Part shown: positions 1 through 10,819 of the stretch, piece after piece
Position numbering within the stretch: the stretch's first letter is position 1
Layout of the letters: every line of letters starts with the position of its first letter
Assembly (NCBI GenBank): GCA_036346225.1
Contig: JARFIW010000658.1
Span: 1,178,001-1,242,000 of the forward strand
From: Platerodrilus igneus
Taxonomy: Eukaryota > Arthropoda > Insecta > Coleoptera > Lycidae
DNA: 64,000 bases
Direction: 5' to 3'
Notes under the pieces: generated by a model
The model's database searches: none
Seen by the model: the letters and a program-made list of their open reading frames with translations, nothing else
What the model was told of the DNA's origin: nothing
Position numbers and translations under genes: made by a program

Positions 1-229
1 ACTCACAGGTAAACAATTGTCACACCAAAGATATTAAATTAAAAAATATGAAGGACGAAAACGTAATAGAAGCTCTGCAAACATTCTACATTACAGCCGC
101 AGTAATTTGGATCTGAACAAGTTACCTTTTGAACTTGCAATTGATTTGCTTCATAAAAGTAAAACTTTGGCAAAAAGGTTTTCTTTCACGTTCCCACCCA
201 CAGACCAATTGAAATCGAAGAGTAATTAA

Positions 230-1000
230 ATCCTGTAAATATAAAACCAGCGCATATCACGATAACCTACCGGCTAAAATACTTATGGAGCTGCCTAATA
301 AGATTCATACTTATCTGGCATAGCTAATCAATGAATCGTTTCGAACAAGTACTTTATACTTCTTTTAAACACGAAAATGTTACCAGTCGACAGAGGTGGT
401 GCTCAAACTCATAACAATTTTGGATCTATGTTATTACTGTCTACCCTTTCTAAAATCACAGAACCAGTAGTTAAATTTCGAATTCTTAACTTTGCAATCG
501 AATTCAAAAGCTAATCCCTAAAACAATTTTATTTTATGCCTATAAAATACATGCTATGCAGGTCGTTTTAAATAAAATCTATAGATTCCCAAATAGCAGA
601 ACATTGACTATCGCTGCTCTGATTGATCTTAGCATAGCATTTGGTTATGTCTACCACACAATTCTATCAGGTAGACTGGAGTTCTATGGCTTACATGGAA
701 TTGTAAATATACTGGTTCGCTCAAATCTAAGTGACCGTACTCAAGCTGTCAGAATAGACTCTAGTAATAATGACTTGGTTAAACCGAGCTAGAGCAGTCT
801 AAGAGTAGCACAGGGTTTGGATTTGGGTCATATTCATTGGGCTTAGCAATGACACTTGTTACAGAGTCTAATATAAAAGATAATCTTGGATCTACTGAAT
901 ATTGATTTCATCAATCAACAAAAATCATTCTGCACTGCATTTAAAACTCATGCTTTCGACGATATGGTTGTCAATTATCTTTCACTAAACCTAGGAATTT
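230..1000 (+). pseudogene. Non-LTR retrotransposon reverse transcriptase fragment (jockey/CR1-type)
   Basis: Three frames together read like the fingers and palm of a LINE reverse transcriptase. Around 270-300 there is a PAKILMELPN-like segment, around 430-500 a SKITEPVVKFRIL-like segment (usual form SKIxEKVV), and at 620-760 an open stretch LIDLSIAFGYVYHTILSGRL that corresponds to the common palm motif LIDLSKAFDTVxHxIL, followed by LEFYGLHGI and SNLSDRTQAV. Around 805-835 the AQGLDLG peptide sits where LINE elements have VPQGSVLG. The first catalytic aspartate of the palm (the D of AFD) reads as G here, and several stops and frameshifts interrupt the reading. No endonuclease or 3' tail is visible next to it. 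I infer a dead, 5'- and 3'-truncated copy. The exact clade is uncertain. Confidence 0.7.
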
Positions 1001-1529
1001 ACCAAAATTTGTAAGTGTTACTTCAAGTCATTAACTAACTTGGAACTACACATGAATTCTCCGGCAAGAAAACTTTCGGGCGTTATGTTGTGCTCTTTAA
1101 CCCTTGCCTAGGGAAATATTTGATAATAATACTCACATAAAAGTATGTCCCGTTCTGAACAGAACTGTACTTAGAATAAGTTCTAGAATAGTAGAACGGG
1201 TAGAATAGCTTGCGTGTTTCAGTGAGCTAAAGCGTCGAACTACAGGTTTAACCAAAGTAGTGGGGTCTTTAGTAAGGAACCAGACTAAGACAGGTCCCGA
1301 AAAAAGGCAGCCGCTCTTTTGGTAATTAGAAAACGGTATGACATTCTAAGACACACTACTGCGACGGGAAACCACCAGATTACCTTCCAAGTACATAGCG
1401 TACCAAAAGCGTTTTCAAAAATTATGGCATTCTCTGGAGTAAAAGATTCCAGAGTTAAAATTGTCCCTCACTTGAACCTTCGGGAGTGGACTACTGCGGA
1501 AGATGTGATCGGAAAGCTGAATAAGACAA

Positions 1530-2660
1530 AAAATAGAACCAGGAGCATCTTGCGAGTCGGGGCGTGTAATGTTAGAAGCGTGAAGCAAGTAGGTAAGTTA
1601 GACAATTTGAAAATTGAAATGAATCAACTAACATTAGATATAGTAGGTGTTTTGGTCTCTTTGTCGCACGTTGTTGTGTTTAATTTTAAGTCGAAGTTGT
1701 AAATCAAATAGCAAAGCTGTCATCCTTGTCTCGTTATATCCTGTCATAAAACCTCCTTTACGCCTGTGGAAATTAAGTTGAAAAAGGGGTAGTGACAGAA
1801 ACTTGCTCATGGACATCGAAGCGAAATGGTTGTTGGTTCGGTTCGGTAAAGTGAGTTAGTCATTAGTGTCGCCGAATGTGATTTTATCGATAAACCCCTA
1901 AAAAACAGTGAAAGTACAAAAGTAACACGTCCAATGAATTCGCCATACAGTCTACTTCGTTGAAGAAAAGGAACGACACTTAGAACAATAGAATAACGCG
2001 GAGGTAAGTCGATATATAAATTTATAAAACGCCCCGCGCATTAAAAAGTAGGGATTAGCATAGATCGGCGGCTAGAGTCGGGAGAATTTTAAAGCGGTAC
2101 GTTTAGGGTAATTCATACAGCTTTAGAGGAAGGAAATTCGAATGCGGGGATATTTATGTGGAAAAAGATAAGACGCCGTGTAGAAAACTACTTTCAAAAG
2201 AACGAAAGAATACTCATAGTTAGATTAGATTCTAAGTCGGTGAATACGTTAATAGTACAAGTACACGAACTCGCCTCAAGCTACAGTGAGGAAAATGTAA
2301 AAGCTATCTACAAAGATACATACTACGATTTATAAAAGAACATTAAACTTTAAAAATTACTAGAGATTTTAATGCAGTGAGAGTAGGGAAGGAGCGGTAG
2401 TATGTTTATTTGGTTTAAGCACGAAAAGCAATTGGAGAAATATGTTAGTAGAGTTTTGCGACAAAAACAATTTAACCATCTCGAACACATTATTTCAACA
2501 TCAAGCTAGGAGACAATGCACGCGGAAGATGCCAACAGCATAGGGAGTTAACAATAGATTATATTCTTTTTCGACGTCGGTTTAGGAATCAAGTAAAAGA
2601 CCGTAGAAACTCCCAGAAGCATATATAGACACTGCCCACAACATAATAATTATGAAAGCC
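1530..2660 (+). pseudogene. RTE-like AP endonuclease domain, broken
   Basis: At 1555-1650 the translation contains RVGACNVRSVKQVGKLDNLK and then EMNQLTLDIVGV, matching the start of LINE AP endonucleases (WNVRSL...GKL...LDIxGV). At about 2180-2330 another frame gives NYFQKNERILIVRLDSKSVN and VQVHELASSYSEENVKAIYKD, the mid-domain that in RTE elements precedes the GDFNAK motif. Around 2440-2520 FCDKN-like and NTLFQHQARR-like pieces correspond to the LVITNTFFxxHxRR segment, and around 2590-2640 SIYRHCPQHN corresponds to the GSDHN active-site region, with the key residues altered. A gap of about 400 bases (1650-2060) shows no recognisable sequence, possibly a small insertion. This is a pseudogene that would have nicked target DNA during retrotransposition. 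Confidence 0.7.
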
Positions 2661-3199
2661 GCGCCTAAATTTAAAAATTTGATAAGAGGAAAAAGAAAAA
2701 ATGCACTTCGACTTTGAGAAACTAAATGATAAAAATGTCCACAAAAGATTTGAAAGAAAGTCAATCGAATTGCCGAAAGATATCGGAAAAATCCCTCATA
2801 CTACGGAAGTAGAAACAGAATGGAATTATATCCGCCTTAAACATGGCGGCCAGATATGTTCTGAGGTATAAACAAAAAGAAAATTAGAAACCTAAGGTGA
2901 CAAACGATACTCTAAATTTAATAGCAGAAAGGCGAAAAAAACAGATTAGACGAAGCATGAAAACAAACAAAATCATAATATGGGAAATTATCTGCAAATG
3001 CAGGAAAGCTAGAGAACAATGAAAAGTGCAAAGAGTTACAAACTAAGACGGAAATAGGAAAGAAAGACGAAGCATATAAACTAATTAAAATTACTTTTAG
3101 GGATATTAAACCATATAGCAAAAATATAAGGGGCGCGAAATGAGACATCATTATAGAAAATGTAGAGAAAGTTGTTAGATGGCAAGAATATATAAAGAA

Positions 3200-4300
3200 T
3201 GCATATGCAGGATCGAAATTAGAACTACTAGAACAGGAATCAGACATTAAAAAGGAGGACATGGAATATCCTATATTTAGAGATGAGTTTGAATTAGCAT
3301 TAAAGAACCTGAAAACTAATAAAGCACCTGGTATAGATAAGGTACAAGCAGAAACTCTAAAAGTCGCTGGACAATCAGTAACAGGACGTCTTTTCCAACC
3401 TATAACTTATAAGTATGAGACAGGCGAAATACTCAAATATTTTAAACGTAACACCATAGTCACATACCAAAAAGATAAGTGCGAATACAAGTTAAAATTT
3501 TCAAACAAAAGGTTTGACGGTATGCGTGTTAAAAATATTAACTAGAATTGTACAAAGACGGATGGAAAAACGAGTTGAAGAAATACTAGGAGAAAATCAA
3601 TTTGGGTTTTGGCGAAACAGAGGAACACGGGAGGTAATTTTATCTTTAAGGGTGATAACGGAGAAAACAATAGAAAAGGGAGAAAGTGTGTATATATGGA
3701 GTTTGTAAATCTGGAAAAAGCATTTGACAATCTAAAATGAAAAAAAAAAGCGTTCGAAATATTGAAAAAGATTTGAATGACTTCTAGGGATAAACGGATA
3801 GTTCATAGCTTTTACAAAGAGCAAACAGTTGTAATAATATTAGAGCAAGAACGTAGAAATGTAAATATTAGGAAAGAGGTAAGACAGGTATGCGCCCTAT
3901 GCTCGATAATTTTTAACTTGTACGTTGAAGAGGCAATGAATACGGTCATTTGTGAAAAGACATTTGTAATTATTATGCAGGAAAAAGAATGATATGCTTA
4001 GATTTGCAGATTATATGGTGGTATTATCATGTAGAAAGGAAGAGTTAGAAGCAGCTCGTAATGAAATAAAAACAGTATGAAACGGTATGAAAGTTAACAA
4101 AAAAACAAACTAAAGTACCGGTACGTGAAGGAGGTGTAAATAGGTCAAAACCAGACTATAAATAGGAAACGAGAACTTACAAAAGGTTAAGGATTTCTGC
4201 TACATAGGAAGTAAAATAACGCAAGATGGGAAAAGAATAAAAGATATAAAACGAAGATCATCACAAGGCCGTTTGCGTTTAACAAGAAAAAGCAACTACT
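3200..4300 (+). pseudogene. RTE-like reverse transcriptase domain, broken
   Basis: Open segments in different frames follow RT order. At 3261-3370 the fingers read LKNLKTNKAPGIDKVQAETL. At 3540-3700 comes RIVQRRMEKRVEEILGENQF, then GFWRNRGTREVILSLRV (usual GFRRGRGTxxAI). At 3700-3735 a frame gives FVNLEKAFDN, the first palm motif. At 3790-3960 there is a KEQTVVI segment and a VRQVCALCSIIFNLYVEEA segment, which is normally VRQGCPLSPxLFNLYxEE. At 3990-4040 MLRFADYMVVLS corresponds to FADD, with the second catalytic aspartate read as Y. The palm is therefore dead even apart from the stops. Clade RTE is inferred from the YIEEAI-like wording and the GSKIT thumb segment near 4185-4225. Confidence 0.75.
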
Positions 4301-4499
4301 ATGTTCAATGACAACAAATATAGAAATAAGCAAAACATTGCTGATAGCATACGTGTTGAGCACGGCAATGTACTGCTGTAAAACTTGAACATTAGGAGAA
4401 GCGGAAATGAAAAAGATAGAAACCTTTAAAATGTGATGGTACTGAAGTATGATGAAGATATCATGAACAAACAATAAGAACAAACATTTTCTAGAAAAA

Positions 4500-5690
4500 G
4501 TAGGGGAATTTGTTACTCATTCACATATTCTGCTTCCAATACTCAGACACCATCATGTACATTAGACGTTCCTACAATAAGTGCGCTTTACTATAATTTC
4601 ATTTAAACCTATTTACTGCAAAATAAAAAGTTCTTCTATAATTTAAATAGTCGGTATCTTGTTTCAGGTATCCGTTGGTTTGATACATATCACTATAGCG
4701 TATATTTACTTCTTATAATACCCTATCCTAAAGACTCGTTGACATAATGGATCGAACTTATTTGATAAAGCTTGTTTCGAGTTTCTAATCACACCTGTGT
4801 GTTGGATAACGCTGGAATTGGATTTAATTCTTGCTAAAAACTAGTTCAATTTGATTATGCAGTTCGTCCTTATATGTGTTTTTTACATTACTCGTCCTGT
4901 TACTTCAAGAGTGATGCACGTTTTTTTGGACAAGAAGTATATATCTTGTGTGCATCCGTAAGTTTTCCTTTGCTTTTAATACTAGTAAGACTTTCTATTT
5001 AGTTCTTAGCTGGAGGCCAAATTGTTTCATGTAGGCCCGATTATTCTTTTTATGTAGAACCAACTGCGCTGGTATGTGTTCCGCTGTTGCAGTGATTTTC
5101 GCAGCGCTTAAAATGTGTCGACCGTGGAGACGCTGCATCTGGACGCAGGCACTCTGACGCTTAGCCGATTCACCTCTGTGGATGCAGAGAGCATACGATA
5201 GTATCTTGGAACATGGAGGTATGTTGTGATAGTCTTTCCATATATCGAGAGCACTTTTTTTTCTACTCTTGTTGTTAGTGCGTCGCTGGTGCTCAATAGT
5301 ACTTTATTAAATGATTACTAGAATTTGTCCTACCGTTAATATTTTTACTTTAACACCCTGGTGTTATGAGAAAGTATAAACATTAATTTTTTTTATTTTT
5401 CTTGCTAATTAATTCTACATGTTAAACGAAATGCGCACTTCGAACGTCAACTCTTGAAATTTGTTCTTTGTAATATAGCTATTTTTTTTGTTGGTTTAAC
5501 TGATTTTTTAATTAATGTTTATTGTAAATAGAAAATCGATGACGATGTATTTCTTTTTGGTTTGCTGAGCATCTCCCCTCTCCGCATTGGTAGTTAGCCT
5601 GATATTTCTACGTTTCTTCTGTTCTGTTTTGTAATCGTGATTCGTGCGGGTCCTCACTTTAAATATGCTATTTCTGTCTGGCCCGTGCGT
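4500..5690. other. Unassigned AT-rich spacer
   Basis: No gene was recognised. A GC-richer block at about 5050-5300 stands out from its surroundings and has a 62-codon open frame on the minus strand (5108-5296) without recognisable motifs. It may be part of another decayed LINE, but I could not match it to a domain. The rest is AT-rich with short homopolymers. Confidence 0.4.
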
Positions 5691-5699
5691 TTCATAACG

Positions 5700-5950
5700 T
5701 AGCAGAATAAAGAAACATGTGGAAAACAGTAAAAAAGTGGGCGAGATAGGATGATAGTTTACATACTAAGGCATGAAGGTAGCAGAGATAGGAAAAAGGA
5801 CGGAGAGGAAAACCTATGTTAGACTATTGCACACAGATAGCGAACAATATAGACTGTGGGAATTTTAGACAAATGTGTAGGTTAACTAGAAACATAAATC
5901 AATGGAAGCACGCGCCCAACCTGTTCCAAAACGAAAACCCTATTGTTGAA
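5700..5950 (+). mobile_element. RTE-like LINE 3' end, fragment 1
   Basis: The reading HILRHEGS (about 5762-5785) and then YCTQIANNIDCGNFRQMCR followed by LTRNINQWKHAPNLFQ matches the conserved C-terminal tail of RTE-type pol proteins (HxLRHEG ... Y..QI..D.GC..Y..MK.LA..R..W..A.NQ). Only this tail is present, so it is a 5'-truncated insertion. The similar tail at 6520-6780 is diverged from it, so they are separate insertions, not a local copy. Confidence 0.65.
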
Positions 5951-6099
5951 GGAAGTACTTGTAGTTAAACCTGATGGTTATTGTGAACAACTAGAGGTGT
6001 TGGTTTTGCAATCATCTCAACAAATGTTGATTGTGCGAAAGGATTAATTGAAAAACTGTTAATGAATAATAACAGCAATAATACTCCCTGTATGTTTCT

Positions 6100-6230
6100 T
6101 GTGGTTTGTTTTATATTTTTCTTTATCTTCTTCTAGGTCGTGTATCGAAACGTAAATAAAGACGATTTTAAAAACTCTGAGTGGTTTAATTCCCAAAGAA
6201 GATTAAGAAAAAAACAGGAATAATAATAAC
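6100..6230 (+). mobile_element. Penelope-type 3' tail fragment
   Basis: The short segment around 6135-6215 (GGTCGTGTATCGAAACG, AATAAAGACGATTTT and a TTCCCAAAGAAGATTAAG part) is closely similar to 63450-63535, which follows the Penelope-like copies at the end of the window (GGTCATGGATCGAAACGAC, AATAAATATG, CAATCCCAAAAAGAGAGAAG). From that shared tail I infer a 5'-truncated Penelope-like element end. No coding part is visible here. Confidence 0.4.
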
Positions 6231-6519
6231 AACAAAGATAAACAGTTACAAAGGGCTGTAGAAGTGCACTAGGCCTATTGAAAAAGGAGCCGTGTTGAAT
6301 CTAACAAGAAAGAGCAGCTGAAAAAATTGTTGAAAGCATGTGTGTAGCAAAACACTGTACGGCTATCTAATGGGGTAGAAGGGGAAGTTGACAGGAACTA
6401 GGTAAAAAGAAGTCTTTAGAATGTGGCAGTTCAGGTGTATTATGATGTTAGCATAGACAGACAACGTTAAGAACAATGAGGTTCTAGAAATGGTGGGGGA
6501 TGTAAGATATCTGTGAAAA

Positions 6520-6780
6520 ACAAAAAAATGGGTGAAGTAGAAGGATAGGACACGTTCTAAAAGCATTGGGGAATAGTGTAAGATTTTCTACAAGCAGAGA
6601 AGGAAAAAAGGGAGGTAGCGGTAGACGTAGACCTAGATTAGACTATTGCACGTTGATAGTGAAAAATGTAGGCTGTGGGACTTTCAGTAATATGGGTAGC
6701 TTAGCTCAGAATAGGAACCAATAGAGGTACGCGTTTAACCAGTTCCAGGACTGAAGACCGAATAATGATGATGAAGATGA
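6520..6780 (+). mobile_element. RTE-like LINE 3' end, fragment 2, with TGA-rich tail
   Basis: The translation gives RLDYCTLIVKNVGCGTFSNM and then SLAQNRNQ and AFNQFQD, the same C-terminal tail as at 5700-5950. It is followed directly by an ATGATGATGAAGATGATAG tract (about 6764-6782), a simple trinucleotide tail as is common at RTE/BovB 3' ends. Right after the tract, 6785-6830 reads HTLRHEGRG, the beginning of the same tail motif again, which suggests a third, very short RTE piece abutting the second. Confidence 0.65.
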
Positions 6781-6839
6781 TAGAACACACGCTAAGACAT
6801 GAGGGACGCGGCATATATGAAAACTAACATTGACAAATT

Positions 6840-7597
6840 AATAATAATAAATATAAATTAAAAATGGAACGATGTGAAGCATTATCTCGTTCTCTTGATA
6901 TCATCATTCTTTAAGAAAATAGGTAATGTCTATGATCTTCATAGCCAATTATTTCACAACCCAAACCGTTAAAGGGTATTGTTGATCTTGTCATTAAGTT
7001 ATGAGTTTAATTTTCGGAATCTTTATTTATCAAAGTAATATGGAGCGTTTTACGTAAAATGTTTTAACTCTAGTAATAAATGAAGAAACTGGAACACCCT
7101 AAACAAATTCTGGCCTGTTTTCGACGTGTTGTTTTTAGAATGAACACTGTTTCGAAATTTTGATTTCACCTTCAAACCCACTTAAGTTGTTCGTGGTATC
7201 AGAAAACAAAACTTTATCGATAGCGACACCATTCTTGGCTTGAGTACGAATTCTGTTACAATTTGTAACAAATTTTTCTATGTGCAATAACAATGAAGTT
7301 CTAATAATATTTCGTGATTTTGAACATTTTTTAAGAGATGATGTATTATGGTTTTTTAAACAACTTCTGAGTACGCTACTGGATGGCTAAGGTTTAATAC
7401 TAATTAATTAAACTAGCCATAACCAATGGCTCTTCTTAATAAATACACCATTTACTAAGAATTTGGGATTAATTTGCTTTCATGCTTTTAATATGTAAAC
7501 ATTTTAATGAGGCAGTTTAAACAAATATTTGTTACTTGTTGTTATTCATCAAACTTTTGGAAGTTGCACCAAAGTAATTCAAAATAGATTTATTTCT
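6840..7597. other. AT-rich DNA upstream of the zinc-finger exon
   Basis: No repeat or gene recognised. It ends in the pyrimidine-rich tract and AG that form the acceptor of the exon at 7600, so it is most likely intron, or 5' flank if the exon were the first one. Confidence 0.4.
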
Positions 7598-7601
7598 AGG
7601 C

Positions 7602-7796
7602 ATGGAGGATCATCACATGGGCACACCAGGACTTTACGCAAGTGGCCGGTCTACGTCAAGCAGCTCTAGTCCAGGAGTAGCAGGTTCTAGTCCAGCATTA
7701 TTAGTAGTGCCACAACCCATTAATGCAACAAAAATGGGAGGAATGCAAAACGGCGGTCCACAACCTAGAAAATATCAGTGCAAGATGTGTCCGCAG
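7602..7796 (+). CDS. N-terminal coding exon of a C2H2 zinc-finger transcription factor (rotund/squeeze-like)
   Basis: An exon is bounded by a TATTTCTAG acceptor (exon starts at 7600) and a CAG/GTAAGT donor (exon ends at 7796). From the ATG at 7602 it encodes 65 codons and leaves in phase 0. The peptide begins MEDHHMGTPGLY, runs through a serine-rich stretch, then LLVVPQPINATKMGG, and ends with RKYQCKMCPQ, which is the C-x2-C half of a classical C2H2 finger, so the finger continues in the next exon. From memory of the family, LLVVPQPINA followed by KYQCKMCPQ fits the rotund/squeeze/lin-29-type nuclear regulators. I could not check this by search. Codon quality and absence of stops contrast with every other open frame here. 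Two bases (GC) precede the ATG in the exon, so the ATG could be either the true start or an internal methionine. No further finger exon was found downstream on the plus strand. Confidence 0.75.
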
Positions 7797-8737
7797 GTAA
7801 GTTTTATAATTCTTTACAGATTAATTCTTGTGTTCTTAACGCGTTTATAACTCATTTGAATTTACTCTCGGTTACTGTAACCAACCGTGATTGTTAAAGC
7901 TGCGTAAGGGTGTTCTTAAAATACTCCTAACTAAAAAAAGGTTTGTTCCGAATTCTCCGGAATCATTTAACGACGCAGCTTCCGCCAAATGCAACCAACG
8001 TTTCCTGTTTAAAAAGAGGGTGCAAAATTAGTTTTTTGTGAAACGAGATATTTTTAAAATCTGCGTTCTTCCACCCCCGATCAGAGGATGCACGAACTAT
8101 GAGAAAATCTGTTAAAAGACAACCCCTCGATCGGTTCAGGTACAATTCATTGTTATAGATACCTCCACACCTGTTCTTAATTCACCTTGAACTTAGATTT
8201 TATATAGTGGAATTATTAAGGTTTTAGCTGCTTGGGCTTCTAGTGTTATTACAGATTTTACTATACGAAGGATTTATTGTATGTACTGGTGATATTTAAT
8301 ATTCTACAAAAACTATTATTGATAATTGATGTTATCCATCAGAAGGTTCTATTTTAGAATTATCAATCCTTAAAACACTGTGGAGGCTGAAATTTAGTGT
8401 ATGTCATTCCAACAATTACTTTTTAAAGCTGTTCGTTGGGGTGTAATATTGTATCTAATATTTCTAGCCGAGTTGGGGTGACTAGCATTTCAAGAGTGTA
8501 TTATTAGGACTCTTAAGTAAGAAATAATAATTAGAAAATATTTAAAAAGGCTACAACCATTTCAATTCCTATAAGTTTTCGACTTATTTATGTATTTAGA
8601 AATAAACAAGATATTTTTTTTAATTACATGTTTCTGCTGTATCTAGAAATCAGTTAAAATAAGAAATTAAAACATATAAATTAAACAATTTATAAATAAA
8701 ATCAACATGTTTAACTATATAATCAAGAAATTACATA
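7797..8737 (+). other. Intron sequence after the zinc-finger exon
   Basis: Starts with a strong donor (GTAAGT). AT-rich, no recognisable exon or transposon. A GC-richer patch at about 7960-8150 has an open minus-strand frame of 60 codons without motifs; I do not call it a gene. Confidence 0.5.
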
Positions 8738-8743
8738 CATAAT

Positions 8744-9048
8744 TACGAAGGCGTAGAAGGGCCACAAAAAATCGCTCACTTATTTTAGTTAAATTTCGAC
8801 TTCGATCTCGAAATTTATTAAATTTCGACTTCGATGTCGAAATTTAATTAAATTTCGACTTTGATCTCGAAATTTATTAAATCCCGATTTCGATGTCGAA
8901 ATTTACTTAAATTTCGACTTCGATCTCGAAATTTTGCTGGATTTTTAACTTACAGTCAAAAGTTTATTCTTGTTGGTATTTCGAGATCGAAGTCGAAATT
9001 TAACTAAAATAAGTAGAGCGATTTTTGTGGCCCTTCTACGGCTTCGTA
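8744..9048. mobile_element. MITE with about 70-bp terminal inverted repeats and CATAAT target duplication
   Basis: The left end (TACGAAGGCGTAGAAGGGCC from 8744) is repeated in inverted form at the right end (finishing CTACGGCTTCGTA at 9048). The match continues inward for about 70 bases (AAAATCGCT, TTATTTTAGTTAAATTTCG). The 305-bp element is flanked on both sides by CATAAT (8738-8743 and 9049-9054), a perfect 6-bp duplication. There is no coding capacity. The interior from about 8790 to 8935 is a tandem array of roughly 30-bp units. A non-autonomous DNA transposon is the natural reading; the superfamily is not clear from a 6-bp (or 7-bp, ACATAAT with one base mismatch in position) duplication. 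Confidence 0.85.
8790..8935. repeat. Tandem array of self-complementary units inside the MITE
   Basis: About five units of the form AAATTTCGACTTCGATCTCG plus AAATTTATT follow one another, alternating GATCTCG and GATGTCG in the middle. Each unit begins AAATTTCGA and ends TCGAAATTT, so each can fold on itself, and the whole array can also pair with the right arm of the MITE. Confidence 0.85.
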
Positions 9049-9054
9049 CATAAT

Positions 9055-10057
9055 AAATGAGTATATTGTATTATGTTGATGTGGCGTAGGTAATGCAATG
9101 GTGCTGTGGTCGGGGCGTGTATACGTATATTATAAATATTTTATCATTTATTCTAGTGTAAGTACAATCACTTTTAAGCTGCGCCAATGTTGCTGAAAAT
9201 AATGATAATCGTATTTAATTAACATAATAGTGTATATGGTAACTATCTAAACCAGGGACGAGTTTCATCTTGGCTCTGTTCGAAACTGTGAAACATAAAA
9301 GGGTTTTGTAGATCTTCCAGAATGTGTGGAGATCAATAAACAAATGCGTTTTAACAAGTATGGGCGTTTAATTTGCTGTTTAGAAGTCTTAGATAAGTGC
9401 TGTTGTGATACGACAATTTAAAATTTTATCTGTCTAGAATTTTCCAAATATACTCTTAACAGTTATATCCAATAAAAATGTGGTACTTTTAATACTATGG
9501 ATATTTGATTAATTCTTTTGTACATTTATGAGTAAATGTTTGGGCTCAAATTACATAATATGATACACTTCCACAAAGCAAACAACCCCTGAAAATATGC
9601 GAACTAATTATGACAATAACATATGTAACCAATAAAGAAATCTATCGTTCTGCTGTACATTCCACGCACGGAACTTTTTTAACATGCAAATTGATGGTGA
9701 TGGACGTATTCAGCGTTATTTATCGCGTTATTTAACCAATTGTATACAGATTTCATTTAAATATTAGAAAATACCTCAATACAAAGTACATTAATTTTAA
9801 AGGATTTAGTTGTGCTTTATGTTTAAACTAACTTATCATGATGCGATTACTTGCACCACCCGATATCAATCTGATGCGCATGTAAGAAAGATTTAAATTG
9901 GTGAATTATTTGTACTAAAAATTGAAGGCTCGTTGCTTCAGTAAATTTTAAGTTAAGTTTGTTTTTATTGTTCAAGCATTTCGTAGTTTTTTCTGTATCC
10001 AGTTTCCATTTATTTTAGCGCAGATTTTAAACGCGGGTTTTTATGACAGATCGCGAT
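9055..10057. other. AT-rich spacer, nothing recognised
   Basis: No open frame, transposon end or RNA gene was seen. Presumed intron of the zinc-finger gene. Confidence 0.4.
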
Positions 10058-10605
10058 TTAGGTTTTGGCTTTTGGGAGCTGCCTTTCTAAAAAGTCTTCT
10101 TCCAAAAACATTTCTAACAATTTTTTATTTATACAAAAATTACAAATTGAATTTGAATTTACAAGTACTGTATCAAAATTATTCTAAGTTGAAATTATAT
10201 TTAATTGAACTAATTTATGGCGAGTACCCTGAACAACCAACAATGCTAAAGTTGCGAGGGTCAAGACTGACTGACCTCCTTGGGCTCTCCAGGGTATTTA
10301 TGTTGTCCCTGCCCCACACATTTCTCGTGTGAACTGCAAAGCTCATGTCCGCTTATTTTTTTTTCATTAATACAAAGTAGCAATCTTAATTCTATCAATA
10401 AGGTTCTTACAGTTTATTGTGACCTGCACCTGTAGAGTCAGGTTATGTCTGGAATACATTGTATTCATATCCGTTCTCATGTCTTCTGTCTTACTTCTAT
10501 TAACCTTTTATTATCTGTCTTTGAATTATACAATGTTGCAAGTTAACTTAAGATCCAATAATTCCATTTAATTATACATGTACTTGATTTGGGGGATATG
10601 TAACT
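10058..10605 (-). mobile_element. Solo LTR (gypsy/17.6-like family), copy 1
   Basis: Read on the minus strand it begins AGTTACATATCCCCC and ends near CCAAAACCTAA, about 548 bp. It aligns along its length with 34232-34807 and 35520-36070: shared blocks include a TGTATTCCAGAC segment, a CAGGTCACA segment, GACATGAGCT, an ATAAATACCC TATA-like box followed by GGAGAGCCC-like and CAGTCAGTCTTGA sequence, and a late AAGACTTTTTA block. The AGTKAC start is like LTRs of Drosophila 17.6/297-type gypsy elements. CGCA precedes it and CGCG lies just after the end, suggesting a degenerate CGC-type target duplication. No internal retroviral-type coding region adjoins it, hence solo LTR. Confidence 0.7.
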
Positions 10606-10819
10606 TGCGTACCGAGAAAGATTTCTAAAATTTTTTACGTATCTTTCCTCTTTTCTTTTTTATCGTAAATGCTAAATTTTTAGTTGTAGCTCTTTTCTTG
10701 TTGTAAGGGGCTCTCATCTCACTATTTATTATCTTGTTTTGGTTAGGTGGCGTTCACTCTCTTGTAATAAACTTAACCTTAGTTTTTTTACCCCTTGGCT
10801 TATGCATCCGTGGATCTGA

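Larger units (their letters stand above)
1240..4500 (+). mobile_element. Decayed RTE-like non-LTR retrotransposon
   Basis: The stretch reads, through many frameshifts and stops, as an endonuclease followed by a reverse transcriptase in the order expected of the RTE/BovB group. Both domains are listed separately. The copy is about 3.2 kb and ends near 4500, after a segment KVKDFCYIGSKITQDGK that is typical of the RT thumb region in this group. The RTE C-terminal tail seen in the fragments at 5.7 and 6.6 kb is missing, so the 3' end is truncated or lost. No target-site duplication was found. The level of decay is much higher than in the gypsy element at 21.4 kb. Confidence 0.75.

Noticed and set aside
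8790..8935. Possible CRISPR-like array of 30-base repeats
   Set aside because: Units are contiguous without unique spacers and lie inside a MITE in animal DNA.
10072..10332. 86-codon plus-strand frame
   Set aside because: Lies wholly within solo LTR copy 1, antisense to it; the equivalent frame at 34182-34601 is likewise inside an LTR.
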